From JAUWVG01 sp964633715 (lineage in GTDB: Bacteria; Acidobacteriota; Aminicenantia; Aminicenantales; Aminicenantaceae): 43,283 nucleotides of DNA. The translations under genes and the position numbers were made by a program. How positions within the stretch are numbered: the stretch's first letter is position 1; the number at the start of each line of letters is the position of its first letter. Of this stretch, positions 1-9,901 are shown piece by piece. The notes under the pieces were generated by a model that was not told the DNA's origin, did not search any database, and saw only the letters and a list, made by a program, of their open reading frames with translations. The stretch is from the NCBI GenBank assembly GCA_964633715.1, contig CAZWHQ010000042.1:1-43283 (forward strand), given 5' to 3'.

Positions 1-51
1 GCAGAGTTAGCCCGCTATGCAGCTTAAGTGCCATCACGGTTCTGGAGATGC

Positions 52-2733
52 TTACCTGTTGAACAAATTGTTGACATTCAATCTCAAGCCAACCGCAATT
101 CTCTCTGTGAGCCTGAATTCTTTCTCTACCGCAAGATCTACATACATATGTGCTGGAGTTGTCCTGACACCACGGCCCTCGGGAAAAAGGTAATAGTCAC
201 CATAGCCTTCGGAAAATCCCTTCTTTTCCCAGTGATATCCGGAAAGATATTCCACAATTCCTGAGACAACAAATCCATAAGGAGCAAAATACGTCCCCAA
301 AATTTTCACCTGATGATCAACACTGTAAGGCAAAAAACCATACCATCCTTCATCCCCGATCCCTTGACCTCCAAGACCGTCAAAAATAAAGTCAAGGATA
401 GGTTTCCATTGATTCCCTTCTGGCGCTACCACATGGTCGCCAAAAACTCCGGCTTCATAAGCATTTCCCATGGTGCCGGACCAGAAACCTAATTCAAACT
501 GCCCAGGATTTGTTCCTTTGGCTTGAGACCATGTATAAGAGGCATTGAGCATGAATTTATCCGAAATTCTCCCATTCACCTCCAACTCAATCGCCTTATA
601 ATCTCTTTTCTTTAGATCAAAATTTGTCAAATAAAAATACCAGATCGAATCAGGATCATAAATACCGATGAGCTCTGTGATATCTTTCGAATAGGAATAG
701 ACTCCCCTCAGTTTCAGGGCCCAATGACTTGACAGTTCCCTGTCAAATTCAAGCAGAAACTTCGAGGTCTTGTTGGGTTTGAGGTTTTCGTCAACATCAT
801 ATGGTGTCTGAGTTGCGCTCTGTTCGAGGATAAAATCCCAATTGGTGGCATCTTTAAGTTGGGCATCCGATGGATTCGTGCCGCCCACCCAGCCGTATCT
901 TCTAAAATTTGTTCCACCTGTTTGAGTGTTGAAAAACTGAAGGGCCGTTGTAGTGAACGTATCCTTAAACAGCCCATAACTGAACTTTAGAATATTTTTT
1001 CCATCAGCCAAAAGATCGACGGCAATTGATGCACGGGGAGAAATAAAATCGCCCAATTCCCAACTCCAAATTTCTTCACCCATATCGTCGAATATTTTCT
1101 GAGTTTCTGATCTTAGCCCTAACATGAATGAAAACCGGTCGAATGTAAAAATATCTTTTAAATACAGACCTATTCCACGCGTAGAATTCTGGATCTCATA
1201 GGCCCCATATTCAAACAGACTTAAAGGATTCCCCTGAGAGGCCCAATTGATCTTGACCCCGCTATCAAAACCGTTCCCTGGCCAGGAGTCATAATCCTCA
1301 CCAGTCCAGCGCCGCCTGTCTTCCGAAGAATTTTTAAAATAATTAAAACCAAGTCCTATTTCATGTCTCCCGAAACCACTTGTATCCAGATACTGTGTGA
1401 ACCTGGCTGTAAAATCAGTCCTTTGCTCGATGATAGTCACATCCCCCACGGCATTATTGGTGTTCTGTCCGATATCCTGCCAAAAATATCTCGCCGGTCC
1501 ATAATTCTCTCCTAAAGGTTTTGTGCTAAAATCCGTATTATATTGACCAAAAGCTGCCTCAAAAAGACTATTTTCAGAAAGAATGCTTCTGTAATTCAAG
1601 CGATAGGAATAATCTGTAAAAACGTCCTTTTCGTAGGTTTCAACAAGCCCGGTACCCCCGCTCTGGTTGATAAAAGCGTCAAGAGTTCCGCTGAACGACA
1701 GGGTGTGGTTTACTTGAGGAGAATAGGTGATTTTTCCAAAAAGATTATTTGTCTGGCGCCTGAGTTTTCCGGAAGGAAAGGTGAGCCATCCAATCGATCC
1801 CCCTTCGCTGTCCTCAGCTGTTCTGTGGAAGTTATTCGAAAGAAAAAACCAGAGTTTGTCTTTTATCACAGCCCCGCCAATATTTCCGAAATATTGATGG
1901 ATGGATGTATTGGGCTCCGTGACAACAGACAATTGATCCTCTCTTTCCGCTCTCAGATTCCAGTCTCGAATCAAGGCCCCTACTTCTCCATGGAATTCGT
2001 TGCCTCCTGATTTTGTCACAATATTGATAATTCCACCCAATGACTGTCCCATATCCGGAGTGAATCCATCAGAAATAATCTGGACCTCCTCCCACGCATC
2101 ATAATTAATGGCCACACCTGCATCATTTCTCCTCACTCCCCGTTGAGACAATCCATCGACCAGCCAGTTGTTGCCCTCTTCGCCTGCTCCTCTGAAACTT
2201 GGCAGTCCAGTCCCTTCACCATTTATTGTATCGGCTCTCACTCCCGTCACTCCCGGAGTAAACGCCGCTATTTCATCTATGGTTCTCGTCTGAACAGGTG
2301 TGTAGGCCAGGTCTTCAGCATTCAATCTGTAGCTGTTATCCGTATTCGTTTTATCTATTAAAGGCGCCACCGCCGTGACGATGACTTCTTCTGAAAGGGT
2401 TTCCATTTTAAGCACAATTTCTAAACTCAATGTAAATCCCAGCCTCACGTTGTATCCGGAATATGTGACATTTTCAAACCCTGTGAGCTCAAATGTCAGA
2501 GAATAAACACCAATGGGAAGTAAGGGAAATTTGAAAAAGCCATCCACATTGGTGATAGAGCTCCTTACACCTTGTAGTTTGGAGCTTTTTGCCAAAACCG
2601 ACACTCCGGGCAGAGGTGCACCCTCATCATCCAAAACTCTCCCTCTGATTTCTCCTGTTTCGGATGCAAACACGGCTCCCTAACAGAGAAGACAGATAAA
2701 AAAAATCAGCCCACGACAAACAAACCGTTTCAT
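52..2733 (-). pseudogene. TonB-dependent receptor with carboxypeptidase-regulatory N-terminal domain, interrupted by an in-frame TAG in the signal peptide
   Basis: This encodes an outer-membrane receptor of the TonB-dependent family, which takes up glycans, siderophores or peptides with energy from TonB-ExbBD. The ATG at 2733 follows a strong AGGAGG-type ribosome site and opens a signal peptide (MKRFVCRGLIFFICLLC). The next codon, 2680-2682, is TAG. The frame then continues with GAVFASETGEIRG into a carboxypeptidase-regulatory-like domain (about 85 residues), a plug domain (EEVIVTA, then VDGLSQRG and GGIINIVTKSGG) and a long beta-barrel. From the GTG at 2673 the open part is 873 residues, but a product from there lacks a signal peptide. 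The C-terminus stops abruptly at NNLFNR, without the usual last barrel strands. The most economical reading is a Trp (TGG) changed to TAG, so a pseudogene or a sequencing error. The family call is firm; the substrate cannot be told. Confidence 0.85.
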
Positions 2734-3093
2734 TCTTCCCCTCCTCTTATTAAAGAATATTTATTTATAATTCCCGAACGAATATTAGCTTGAACTATCC
2801 ATAAAATCTGCCGACTTTCTTTTTAGCATTAATGAATCAAACAAATTATAAAAGGTTTCAACAAAATCCAGAGTTGAACTTTTGTGATTTTCTTCATTTC
2901 TCATGAATAATCCAAGTTATTTATCAAAAAATATTGCTTTGACCGCACCTTTTTTTTCATCCTTTCAAAAGTCAAAAAGAAAATGCAAATCAAATTCATG
3001 AAATCCCTTAAAAGATTATTTGTGTTTACTTATCGTTTATATTGAAAGGGATTAGACGTTGCGCCTGTTTCTAAGATAAGTAATCTTTTTCAT
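2734..3093. other. A+T-rich divergent intergenic region
   Basis: This spacer separates the divergently read TonB receptor and the DUF6786-type lipoprotein gene. It has many short A and T runs and no open frame with a ribosome site. I see no clear repeat or structured RNA in it. The plus-strand promoter proposed for the lipoprotein gene begins at its right edge. Confidence 0.5.
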
Positions 3094-3122
3094 TTGACAT
3101 TAAACCTCTTTTTTAATATTTA
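3094..3122 (+). promoter_or_regulatory. Probable sigma-70 promoter for the DUF6786-type gene
   Basis: A perfect -35 hexamer TTGACA (3094-3099) is followed after 17 bases by TATTTA (3117-3122). The predicted transcription start near 3129 leaves a short leader containing the GGAAAGGAG ribosome site before the ATG at 3148. Confidence 0.5.
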
Positions 3123-3147
3123 TCTATTTATCGGGAAAGGAGAAGAT

Positions 3148-4371
3148 ATGAAAAAGGGAATATTAATCGGTTTAGTGTTTTGTCTAATGGTGAGCACCTG
3201 CAAAAAAAATCCAAAAGAGGACAATATTATGTTTTATCATCAGGAACTGCAGTTTTTAAAATCTTATGCCGATGTGGTTGAGTTATCGGACAGTGCGGGA
3301 AAATCCAAACTGATTGCCGTGCCAGCCTGGCAGGGCCGTGTCATGACCAGCACAGCCGATGGAGACAGCGGACTCAGCTTTGGCTGGATCAATCATGAGC
3401 TCATTGCCAGTGGAGAAATCCAGGAACACATCAATGTGTTTGGTGGAGAGGACCGTTTCTGGATGGGCCCGGAGGGAGGTCAGTTTTCCATCTTTTTTAA
3501 AGGCCAAGATCCATTTGATCTCGAACACTGGCAGGTCCCTTCTGTCATCGATACAGATGCCTATGACATTATCGAATTGGATAAGGACCGAGTTGTCTTT
3601 GGACAGCATTTCCAGCTTTTCAATTATTCAGGGACAGAATTGGCTGGGGATATAAAAAGAGAAGTTAAACTTCTGAATGATGTTGAAATCGCCAGTGCCC
3701 TCGATATAGATATTCCCGACGACACATTGAAAGTCGGATATGTATCTACCAATACGATCACAAACTCAGGAGAGAATCCATGGAGAAAGGAGACAGGCCT
3801 CCTCTCTATATGGATACTGGGCATGTTTACACCCTCCCCTGAAACAACAGTGGTTATTCCCTTCATCGAAGGAGAGGAACAGGAACTTGGGCCCATCGTC
3901 AACGATGCCTATTTCGGGAAAGTTCCCGATTCCCGTTTAAAGATCCAAGAGGGATTTATTTATTTTAAAGGAGACGGATTGTATCGAAGCAAAATCGGGC
4001 TCTCTCCCCAGAGAAGCAAACCCATCCTCGGCAGTTATGATGCCGGGGCCCAAGTCCTGATAATTGTCCTCTACACCAAACCTGAAAATGTGACGGATTA
4101 TGTCAATTCCATGTGGGAACTCCAGGAGGCCCCATTTGCCGGAGATGTTGTCAACAGCTACAATGACGGCCCTCCTGAATCCGGAGCAAAACCTCTAGGC
4201 CCTTTTTATGAACTGGAAACCTCATCCCCGGCCGCCGCCTTGGAACCGGGAGAATCTTTGACTCATGAAAACAGAACCTTTCATTTTCAAGGCTCAGAAG
4301 AAGACCTCGATAAAATTGCCCACAGATGTCTTGGAGTAGGATTAAAAACCATTAAAGCCGCCTTAAAATGA
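3148..4371 (+). CDS. DUF6786-like secreted protein, probable lipoprotein
   Basis: A 407-residue exported protein of unknown function. An upstream in-frame start at 3094 exists, but the ATG at 3148 is preferred because it has a good ribosome site and begins a typical signal peptide (MKKGILIGLVFCLMVSTC). The Cys after VST could be a lipidation site, although Thr at -1 is unusual. The mature part carries AVPAWQGRVMTSTADGDSG, SFGWINHELI and GGEDRFWMGPEGGQFS, which I recognise as the style of the DUF6786 family. That family is predicted to be beta-rich and is often found near glycan-degradation genes; this link is from memory. It stands alone between a divergent TonB receptor and a small membrane protein gene 61 bases downstream. 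No catalytic residues can be assigned. Confidence 0.65.
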   Translation: MKKGILIGLVFCLMVSTCKKNPKEDNIMFYHQELQFLKSYADVVELSDSAGKSKLIAVPAWQGRVMTSTADGDSGLSFGWINHELIASGEIQEHINVFGGEDRFWMGPEGGQFSIFFKGQDPFDLEHWQVPSVIDTDAYDIIELDKDRVVFGQHFQLFNYSGTELAGDIKREVKLLNDVEIASALDIDIPDDTLKVGYVSTNTITNSGENPWRKETGLLSIWILGMFTPSPETTVVIPFIEGEEQELGPIVNDAYFGKVPDSRLKIQEGFIYFKGDGLYRSKIGLSPQRSKPILGSYDAGAQVLIIVLYTKPENVTDYVNSMWELQEAPFAGDVVNSYNDGPPESGAKPLGPFYELETSSPAAALEPGESLTHENRTFHFQGSEEDLDKIAHRCLGVGLKTIKAALK

Positions 4372-4432
4372 TCAAAAATTTTGGTCATTAGGGACAAGAT
4401 AATTTCGAGGAAAATTAAAAAGGGAGGACACT

Positions 4433-4843
4433 ATGGACACAAAAAAATTTCTTATGGCTTTTCTCGTAGCTCTTATTCTTATGTCTGCGATTTCTACCCT
4501 CTGGTACATGGTTATCATGGAAGGATTTTATGCGGAAAACTTTGGCGAAATTCAAAGAACGGATTTTAATATGGTCTGGATTATTGTTGGCTATGTCTTT
4601 TACGCTCTTTTGCTCGCCTACATCTACCCCAAGGGATATCAAGGCGGTGGCCCAATGAATGAAGGATTGAAGTTTGGACTTCTCATGGGTCTTTTGATTG
4701 CTGTCCCTATGGGTTTTGTTAATCTGGGGGTGTGGAAGATCACTTTAACCGGTTCGATTATTGAAATGATTTACCAGATTATTGAAAAAAGTATTGCAGG
4801 ATTGGCCATCGGTTTAATCTATGGGAAAGGAGATAAGGCATAA
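4433..4843 (+). CDS. Small four-helix membrane protein of unknown function
   Basis: A 136-residue hydrophobic protein with a strong ribosome site (GGGAGGA) 6 bases before the ATG. Four membrane segments are visible, at about residues 5-28, 45-65, 80-100 and 112-130. A polar loop near residues 30-43 (GFYAENFGEIQRTDFN) follows the first helix. The layout resembles small DUF-type bacterial inner-membrane proteins, but I cannot name the family. It may be cotranscribed with the upstream DUF6786-type gene. The gene ends 34 bases before the convergent NlpC/P60 gene. Confidence 0.7.
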   Translation: MDTKKFLMAFLVALILMSAISTLWYMVIMEGFYAENFGEIQRTDFNMVWIIVGYVFYALLLAYIYPKGYQGGGPMNEGLKFGLLMGLLIAVPMGFVNLGVWKITLTGSIIEMIYQIIEKSIAGLAIGLIYGKGDKA

Positions 4844-4850
4844 TAAATAG

Positions 4851-4867
4851 ACAGGGATTGTCCCCAT
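4851..4867. repeat. Short REP-like hairpin between convergent genes
   Basis: The sequence has GGGA, TTG and TCCC in a short inverted repeat. It matches 10 of 13 positions of the stronger hairpin at 42974-42988. It lies in the 34-base gap between two convergent genes, where it could help end transcription from either side. Confidence 0.3.
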
Positions 4868-4877
4868 CAGAAGAGAT

Positions 4878-5654
4878 TTAAAAATACGTGCAGGCCCCTA
4901 CATAGCGCTCTTTATAGAATGGGCTGGACAGGGAATCCAACCGGATAGTTTTATTTTTGCCAGGTGCATGGACAAAAAGATCGTTTCCTGCATAAATCCC
5001 GACATGACTCACAGGTCTTCCTGAGACTGTTTTAAAGAACAAAAGATCGCCCTTCTGCAGACGATTATTTTGAATGCGTTTTCCGCTCCTGTACTGTTCC
5101 AGTGATGTGCGGGGCAGGCTAAAGCCATTTAGATGGTAGACAGCCAAAGCAAGCCCGCTGCAGTCAAATCCTTCTTCAGGTGACTCACCGCCCCACGTAT
5201 AGGGATAGCTAATAAAATTCCGCGCTGTCGCCACTATCCTTTCTCGGAGTGAAGGTTCATTCCAGGTTCGACTTTCTTTGGCGGAGTATTCTCTTGGCGG
5301 CACGATAAAATAATCGTTAATGACATTTTTATCCAGCAGATTTTTCGCTTTCGCATCTGCCTTTTTTCGAGACGAAAAGTTCCCCAGGCGGACTTTAAAC
5401 AGCCCTGACTCATGAACAAAATAAAACGCATCATATCCCTGTTTGTTCAGTTCAGCAGTCATTCTGATGGCATTATCTAAAATAGAAAATGCGCCTGTCT
5501 GGATCGTGTAACCAAGAAGAGCAGGACCAGGTGGAAAAGACCTGGATAAAGAATGGGTGTGAATTCGAGCTCGACATCCGTGTCCGACAAACATACCTAA
5601 GAAGATCAGGCTTGAGATCTTCAAGATTTTATTTTTTCGATTCAGTTGTCTCAT
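4878..5654 (-). CDS. SPOR-NlpC/P60 family cell-wall peptidase
   Basis: A predicted envelope gamma-D-glutamyl endopeptidase acting on peptidoglycan stem peptides. The ATG at 5654 is preferred over the one at 5678 because AAGGAA lies 3 bases upstream of it, while the earlier ATG has no ribosome site. A signal anchor (about residues 9-26, ending GHGC) is followed by an SPOR-like domain (residues 48-115, with YTIQTGAF and FKVRLGNFSSRKKADAKAKNL) that in known proteins binds denuded glycan strands. The C-terminal NlpC/P60 domain (about residues 140-258) shows the catalytic Cys in FDCSGLA, the His in SHVGIYAG and a downstream His in FVHAPG. Length and order fit the family. It is monocistronic on the minus strand. 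Confidence 0.88.
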   Translation of the reverse strand: MRQLNRKNKILKISSLIFLGMFVGHGCRARIHTHSLSRSFPPGPALLGYTIQTGAFSILDNAIRMTAELNKQGYDAFYFVHESGLFKVRLGNFSSRKKADAKAKNLLDKNVINDYFIVPPREYSAKESRTWNEPSLRERIVATARNFISYPYTWGGESPEEGFDCSGLALAVYHLNGFSLPRTSLEQYRSGKRIQNNRLQKGDLLFFKTVSGRPVSHVGIYAGNDLFVHAPGKNKTIRLDSLSSPFYKERYVGACTYF

Positions 5655-5743
5655 CAGTTCCTTTATTTTAGTCGGCATAAACGATTTTTTTTGGACACTC
5701 TATAAATAATAATTGGATAGCTTCAATCTGGGCCTTGATAGAG

Positions 5744-5771
5744 ATTATACCATATCTTATCTTTTTGTCTT
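5744..5771 (-). promoter_or_regulatory. Possible sigma-70 promoter for the NlpC/P60 gene
   Basis: Read on the minus strand, there is a perfect TATAAT (5749-5744) with a partial -35 AAGACA 16 bases upstream. The leader to the preferred start would be about 80 bases. Confidence 0.4.
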
Positions 5772-5818
5772 ATCCTTCTTTGGATTTGAATGACTCCTCC
5801 AGCAACAGAAGTTATTGA

Positions 5819-5847
5819 TTGAACTCATCATGAGTCCATGATATATC
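5819..5847 (+). promoter_or_regulatory. Probable promoter for the dipeptidase operon with a dyad in the spacer
   Basis: TTGAAC (5819-5824), a 17-base spacer and TATATC (5842-5847) resemble a sigma-70 promoter. A perfect dyad, ACTCAT-C-ATGAGT (5823-5835), sits between the two hexamers, where a bound repressor would block RNA polymerase. Confidence 0.45.
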
Positions 5848-5903
5848 TTTTATCGAGATTCAGTCGGATAAAATGAATAAACCATCATAAAGGAGGAAGA
5901 TTC

Positions 5904-7142
5904 ATGAAGACATATCGAGGGATTATCATTTTTTCATTTGTGTGGATGGCCCTGACTATTTCATGCACACAACAGCCAGTCGATATTCATCAAAACGCCA
6001 TCACTCTCGACACCCATGTGGATATCAGCGGGAATTATGCAACGGAGGAGGTCGATCCCGGCATCGACAATCCAAGACTGCGGTGCGATCTCACAAAAAT
6101 GGAAAACGGAGGGATGGACGGCGTTTTTCTTGCGGCCTATGTGGGAAACAGAGATGACCTGAGTGCAGAAGCGTCCCAAAAGGCGCATGAATCCGTCATG
6201 AACAAAATCGAAGCGATTCACCGCCTGGCCGAACAGATGTACCCGGACAGATGTGAACTGGCCGTATCTCCAGATGATGTCAAAAGAATCGTCAAAACAG
6301 GAAAAAGAGCCATCATGATCGGGATTGAGAACGGCTTCTGTATCGGTGAAAACTTGCCCCTGGTAGAACAATATTATAACTTGGGAGCACGCTACATCAC
6401 CCTTTCACACAGCAGCCACAACCTAATCTGCGACTCCTCAGGACCAAAAGAACCTCTTCATAACGGGATTTCTGACTTTGGCAAACAGGTGGTTTTGGAA
6501 ATGAACAGACTGGGAATCATGTGTGATGTCTCGCATATCGCAGAAAAGTCTTTTTGGGATTTAATTGAAATATCCAAGGCTCCAATAATAGCCTCTCATT
6601 CAGGCTGCGCTGCGCTCAATCCTCACAACCGCAATCTGACCGATGACCAGCTCAAAGCGCTGGCCGAAAACGGCGGAGTCATCCAGATTGTGGCTTTAGG
6701 CGGCTTTTTAAAGGCCGAGACGCCCGAACACATGGAAGCCATTGCGGAAATTCGTAAAGAATTGGATCTGCCCGGCAGAAGAGAAATGTATCAAATGTCT
6801 GAGGAAGACAGAGCAGCCCTCCAACCAAAACTGGAGGAATATGCAAGACGAGTGGAAGAGATAGAAAAAATCTATCCTCCTACAGGACTGAAAGATATGG
6901 TTGACCACATCGATCACGCTGTTCAGATTGCAGGCATTGATCATGTCGGAATCGGAACCGATTTTGACGGTGGAGGAGGCATCCCTGGTTTTAACAACCA
7001 TGCAGAAGCCAGAAATGTGACCGACGAGCTGATCAAGCGCGGGTATTCAGCCGAAGAAATTAACAAAATTTGGGGAGGAAACCTCCTTCGCGTATGGGGA
7101 GATGTGGCCAAAGTCGCCTCAGAAATCCAAAACAAAAACTAG
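5904..7142 (+). CDS. Membrane dipeptidase (peptidase family M19, renal dipeptidase-like), lipoprotein
   Basis: A 412-residue zinc dipeptidase expected to split dipeptides outside the cytoplasm. The ATG has an AAAGGAGG ribosome site. The signal peptide ends in a lipobox-like LTISC, so lipidation at Cys21 is likely. M19 hallmarks are present in order: the metal pair in LDTHVD (His38, Asp40), a bridging Glu in MIGIENG, YITLSHSSHN, DVSH, the His of IIASHSGC, and the C-terminal GIGTDFDGGGG. Length is normal for the family. It starts a run with the S9 peptidase gene 8 bases downstream, which suggests a peptide-scavenging operon. The sequence looks intact. Confidence 0.92.
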   Translation: MKTYRGIIIFSFVWMALTISCTQQPVDIHQNAITLDTHVDISGNYATEEVDPGIDNPRLRCDLTKMENGGMDGVFLAAYVGNRDDLSAEASQKAHESVMNKIEAIHRLAEQMYPDRCELAVSPDDVKRIVKTGKRAIMIGIENGFCIGENLPLVEQYYNLGARYITLSHSSHNLICDSSGPKEPLHNGISDFGKQVVLEMNRLGIMCDVSHIAEKSFWDLIEISKAPIIASHSGCAALNPHNRNLTDDQLKALAENGGVIQIVALGGFLKAETPEHMEAIAEIRKELDLPGRREMYQMSEEDRAALQPKLEEYARRVEEIEKIYPPTGLKDMVDHIDHAVQIAGIDHVGIGTDFDGGGGIPGFNNHAEARNVTDELIKRGYSAEEINKIWGGNLLRVWGDVAKVASEIQNKN

Positions 7143-7150
7143 AGAACACA

Positions 7151-9901
7151 ATGACTTTTGTACAAAAGCGTCTATCTTTCATCCTCTGTCTTTTTATGGT
7201 TTTTGGTTCACTATCCCTGGCTGGGCAGGATAAAGCAGAACCTCGACCATTCACAATTGATGATTACGGCCGCTGGCAGAGCATTGTCTCCACATCCATT
7301 TCTGAAAACGGTACATGGATGACATTCGGTTATAAAAAAGAAAAATCTGATGATTTTTTCTACATACAAAGTCTGACTTCAGACAAAAAATATGAAATTC
7401 CACGCGGATCTATACCGATGTTCTCCGAAAATTCTCGCTGGCTGATTGCTAGAGTAAATGTTCCGTGGAAAGAAGCTGAAAAGCTCCGGAAGGACAGGAA
7501 ACCTGTTTTGAGCAAAGCACAACTATTGAACCTCCAGACGGGAGAAAAAATGATTTTTGATAATGTCTCAACCTTTAGTTTTTCAAAAGGTTCTTCATTC
7601 TTAGCCGTCAAAAAAACCAAATCCGATCCCAATGCAAAATTCAACGGTGCTGACCTTATTCTGCACGACCTGATCAAGGGAACCGACCTTAACCTTGGAA
7701 ACGTAGACATCTTTTCGTTCAACAAACCTGGAACACAATTGGCCTATACTGTCAGCGCTGCAGACAAAGCCGGAAACGGGCTGTATTTAATCGATCTCGA
7801 CTCAGGGGCTGTTCAAACTTTGGATAATGGAATCGCCGATTATGCCCATCTCACATGGAACACGGAAGGAACCGCTCTGGCTGTTCTGAAAGGGACACAA
7901 TCAAAAGAATTCGTACAGAAAGACAATATACTGATTGCATTTATTGGATTGAACAGCGACCACCCCACATACATCGAATATGATCCTTCCCAAGACTCCA
8001 GTTTTCCCGATGGAATGGTGATTTCAGAAAAATCTGCTTCCTCATCCCGATCAAGAGGTGGGCAAAGTGCAAGAGGAGTTCTTTTTTGGAGTGAGGACAA
8101 TACAAAAATTTTTTGCGGGATAAAAGAACAGGAAAAAGTCCCGGAAAAGAAAAAGGAAGACGAAAATCCCGTTGCTGATGTCGATATCTGGCACTGGAAA
8201 GATGAAGTTCTCCAATCTGTCCAAATGAAACGCGCTGCAAGTGACCGTAACTTTACATACAGATCCGTTTACCATTGGAAAGATAAAAAGTTTTTTCAGC
8301 TGACTGATGAAAAGATGAGAACCATTTCCATCTCTGAAAACGCAAAATGGGGAATCGGTCGAGATGACAAAGCATATATTTCCGACTGGAAGGAAGCTCA
8401 AGCGGATTATTACAGAATCAATATATCCACAAATGAACGAAGCCTGATATTTAAGGGCCAAAAAAGAGGTTTAGGTCTATCTCCGGATAGCAAACATTAT
8501 CTGTTTTGGAAAGACGGACATATATGGGATTACGTCATCGATACAGGAAAGACAGTTTGTCTGACGGAAAATGCGCCGGTCAGTTTTGTCAATAAAGACT
8601 ACGACCATCCCGGGACAAAACCACCCTATGGAATAACAGGCTGGACAAAGGATGGACTGTCGGTCATTCTCACACACAAATACGATCTCTGGATCCAGCC
8701 CTTTGACGGCACTGTTCCTACCAACCTGACTTTAGGAGTAGGGACAAAAAACGAAATCCGTTTTCGTTATGTCAGGACAGACTCTGAAGAAAAATTCATA
8801 GACCTCTCCAAACCAATAATCCTGACTGCTTTTGGCCAGTGGACCAAAAAAGCAGGATTCTACACTTTAAGCAAAGGAAAGCTGGAAAAAAATGTCTATG
8901 AAGATAAATCTTATGGTCGTTTGATAAAGGCGAAAAAAGCCAATAAGTATATGTACACCATTGAAACTCCAAAAGATTTTCCAAATTACTACGTCTGTGA
9001 CCAATCGTTTCTGAATCCCCAGCGTATCACCGACGCGAATCCATGGCAGTCTGAATACAAGTGGGGATACAATAAGCTGATCGAATACACAAATAAGGGC
9101 GGCAAACGCCTGCAGGGCGTTCTTTGTATACCGGATGATTATCAGGAAGGCCAAAAGCTTCCCATGCTTGTCGATTTTTATGAAAAGAATTCCCAAAACC
9201 TCAATAGGTTTTCCCGAATGATCTATCGGGATACTCCAATGTTTTACAAATATGTCAGCAACGGTTACCTCGTTCTGCTGCCGGATGTCCATTTCAACAC
9301 CCGCACCACGCATTCAGACATGCTCGATTGTGTGGAGGCGGCCGTAAAAAAAGTGATCGAAATGGGCTACGCCGATCCCAAACGTGTTGGTCTTCATGGA
9401 CACAGCTTTTCCGGGCAGGGATCGGCATTGATTGCCGGGCGGTCAAAAATGTTTGCGGCCATTGTTGCCGGGGCCGCCGCAACCGATCTTATCGCTGATT
9501 TTAACCAGCTTTGGAAATCTTCTGGCACAAATCAACACCGTTACGATACCTATGGACAGGGCCGCTTCGGCACCAATCCATTTGATGACCTTGAGCTTTA
9601 TATCAATGAGTCGGCCGTTTTTCATGCTAGAACAATGGATACCCCTCTACTGCTTCTGCATGGGACAGCTGACGGTTCGGTGGAATGGTTGCAGGCTGTT
9701 GAATTTTATAATGCCCTTCGCTTTAACGGAAAAAACGTGATATTGGTCTCCTATCCAGGACAGGGTCATCATGCCACAAAGCTCGAAAACAAAATAGATT
9801 TTCAAATACGAATGGAACAGTTTTACGATCACTATCTTAAAGGCAAACCGGCTCCTGACTGGATGGTTAATGGCATCCCCTTCTTAAAAAAGAAAAAATA
9901 G
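7151..9901 (+). CDS. Secreted S9 family (prolyl oligopeptidase-type) serine peptidase
   Basis: A 916-residue exported peptidase. An upstream in-frame start at 7070 lies inside the dipeptidase gene. The ATG at 7151 is preferred because it begins a signal peptide (MTFVQKRLSFILCLFMVFG, then SLSLAGQ). Residues 30-650 have the repeated WSEDN, SPDSKHYLFWKDG and WTKDGLSV segments of a beta-propeller. The C-terminal alpha/beta hydrolase domain has the nucleophile elbow GHSFSGQG (Ser near 752), an Asp in LLLHGTADGSVEW (near 838) and a His in GQGHHATK (near 872). The role is likely cleavage of oligopeptides in the periplasm. It overlaps the next gene in TAGTG, so the two are probably coupled in translation. 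Confidence 0.9.
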   Translation: MTFVQKRLSFILCLFMVFGSLSLAGQDKAEPRPFTIDDYGRWQSIVSTSISENGTWMTFGYKKEKSDDFFYIQSLTSDKKYEIPRGSIPMFSENSRWLIARVNVPWKEAEKLRKDRKPVLSKAQLLNLQTGEKMIFDNVSTFSFSKGSSFLAVKKTKSDPNAKFNGADLILHDLIKGTDLNLGNVDIFSFNKPGTQLAYTVSAADKAGNGLYLIDLDSGAVQTLDNGIADYAHLTWNTEGTALAVLKGTQSKEFVQKDNILIAFIGLNSDHPTYIEYDPSQDSSFPDGMVISEKSASSSRSRGGQSARGVLFWSEDNTKIFCGIKEQEKVPEKKKEDENPVADVDIWHWKDEVLQSVQMKRAASDRNFTYRSVYHWKDKKFFQLTDEKMRTISISENAKWGIGRDDKAYISDWKEAQADYYRINISTNERSLIFKGQKRGLGLSPDSKHYLFWKDGHIWDYVIDTGKTVCLTENAPVSFVNKDYDHPGTKPPYGITGWTKDGLSVILTHKYDLWIQPFDGTVPTNLTLGVGTKNEIRFRYVRTDSEEKFIDLSKPIILTAFGQWTKKAGFYTLSKGKLEKNVYEDKSYGRLIKAKKANKYMYTIETPKDFPNYYVCDQSFLNPQRITDANPWQSEYKWGYNKLIEYTNKGGKRLQGVLCIPDDYQEGQKLPMLVDFYEKNSQNLNRFSRMIYRDTPMFYKYVSNGYLVLLPDVHFNTRTTHSDMLDCVEAAVKKVIEMGYADPKRVGLHGHSFSGQGSALIAGRSKMFAAIVAGAAATDLIADFNQLWKSSGTNQHRYDTYGQGRFGTNPFDDLELYINESAVFHARTMDTPLLLLHGTADGSVEWLQAVEFYNALRFNGKNVILVSYPGQGHHATKLENKIDFQIRMEQFYDHYLKGKPAPDWMVNGIPFLKKKK

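Noticed and set aside
1543..2010. A 155-codon plus-strand frame inside the receptor gene
   Set aside because: It is opposite a continuous beta-barrel coding region, and no start signal or domain supports it.
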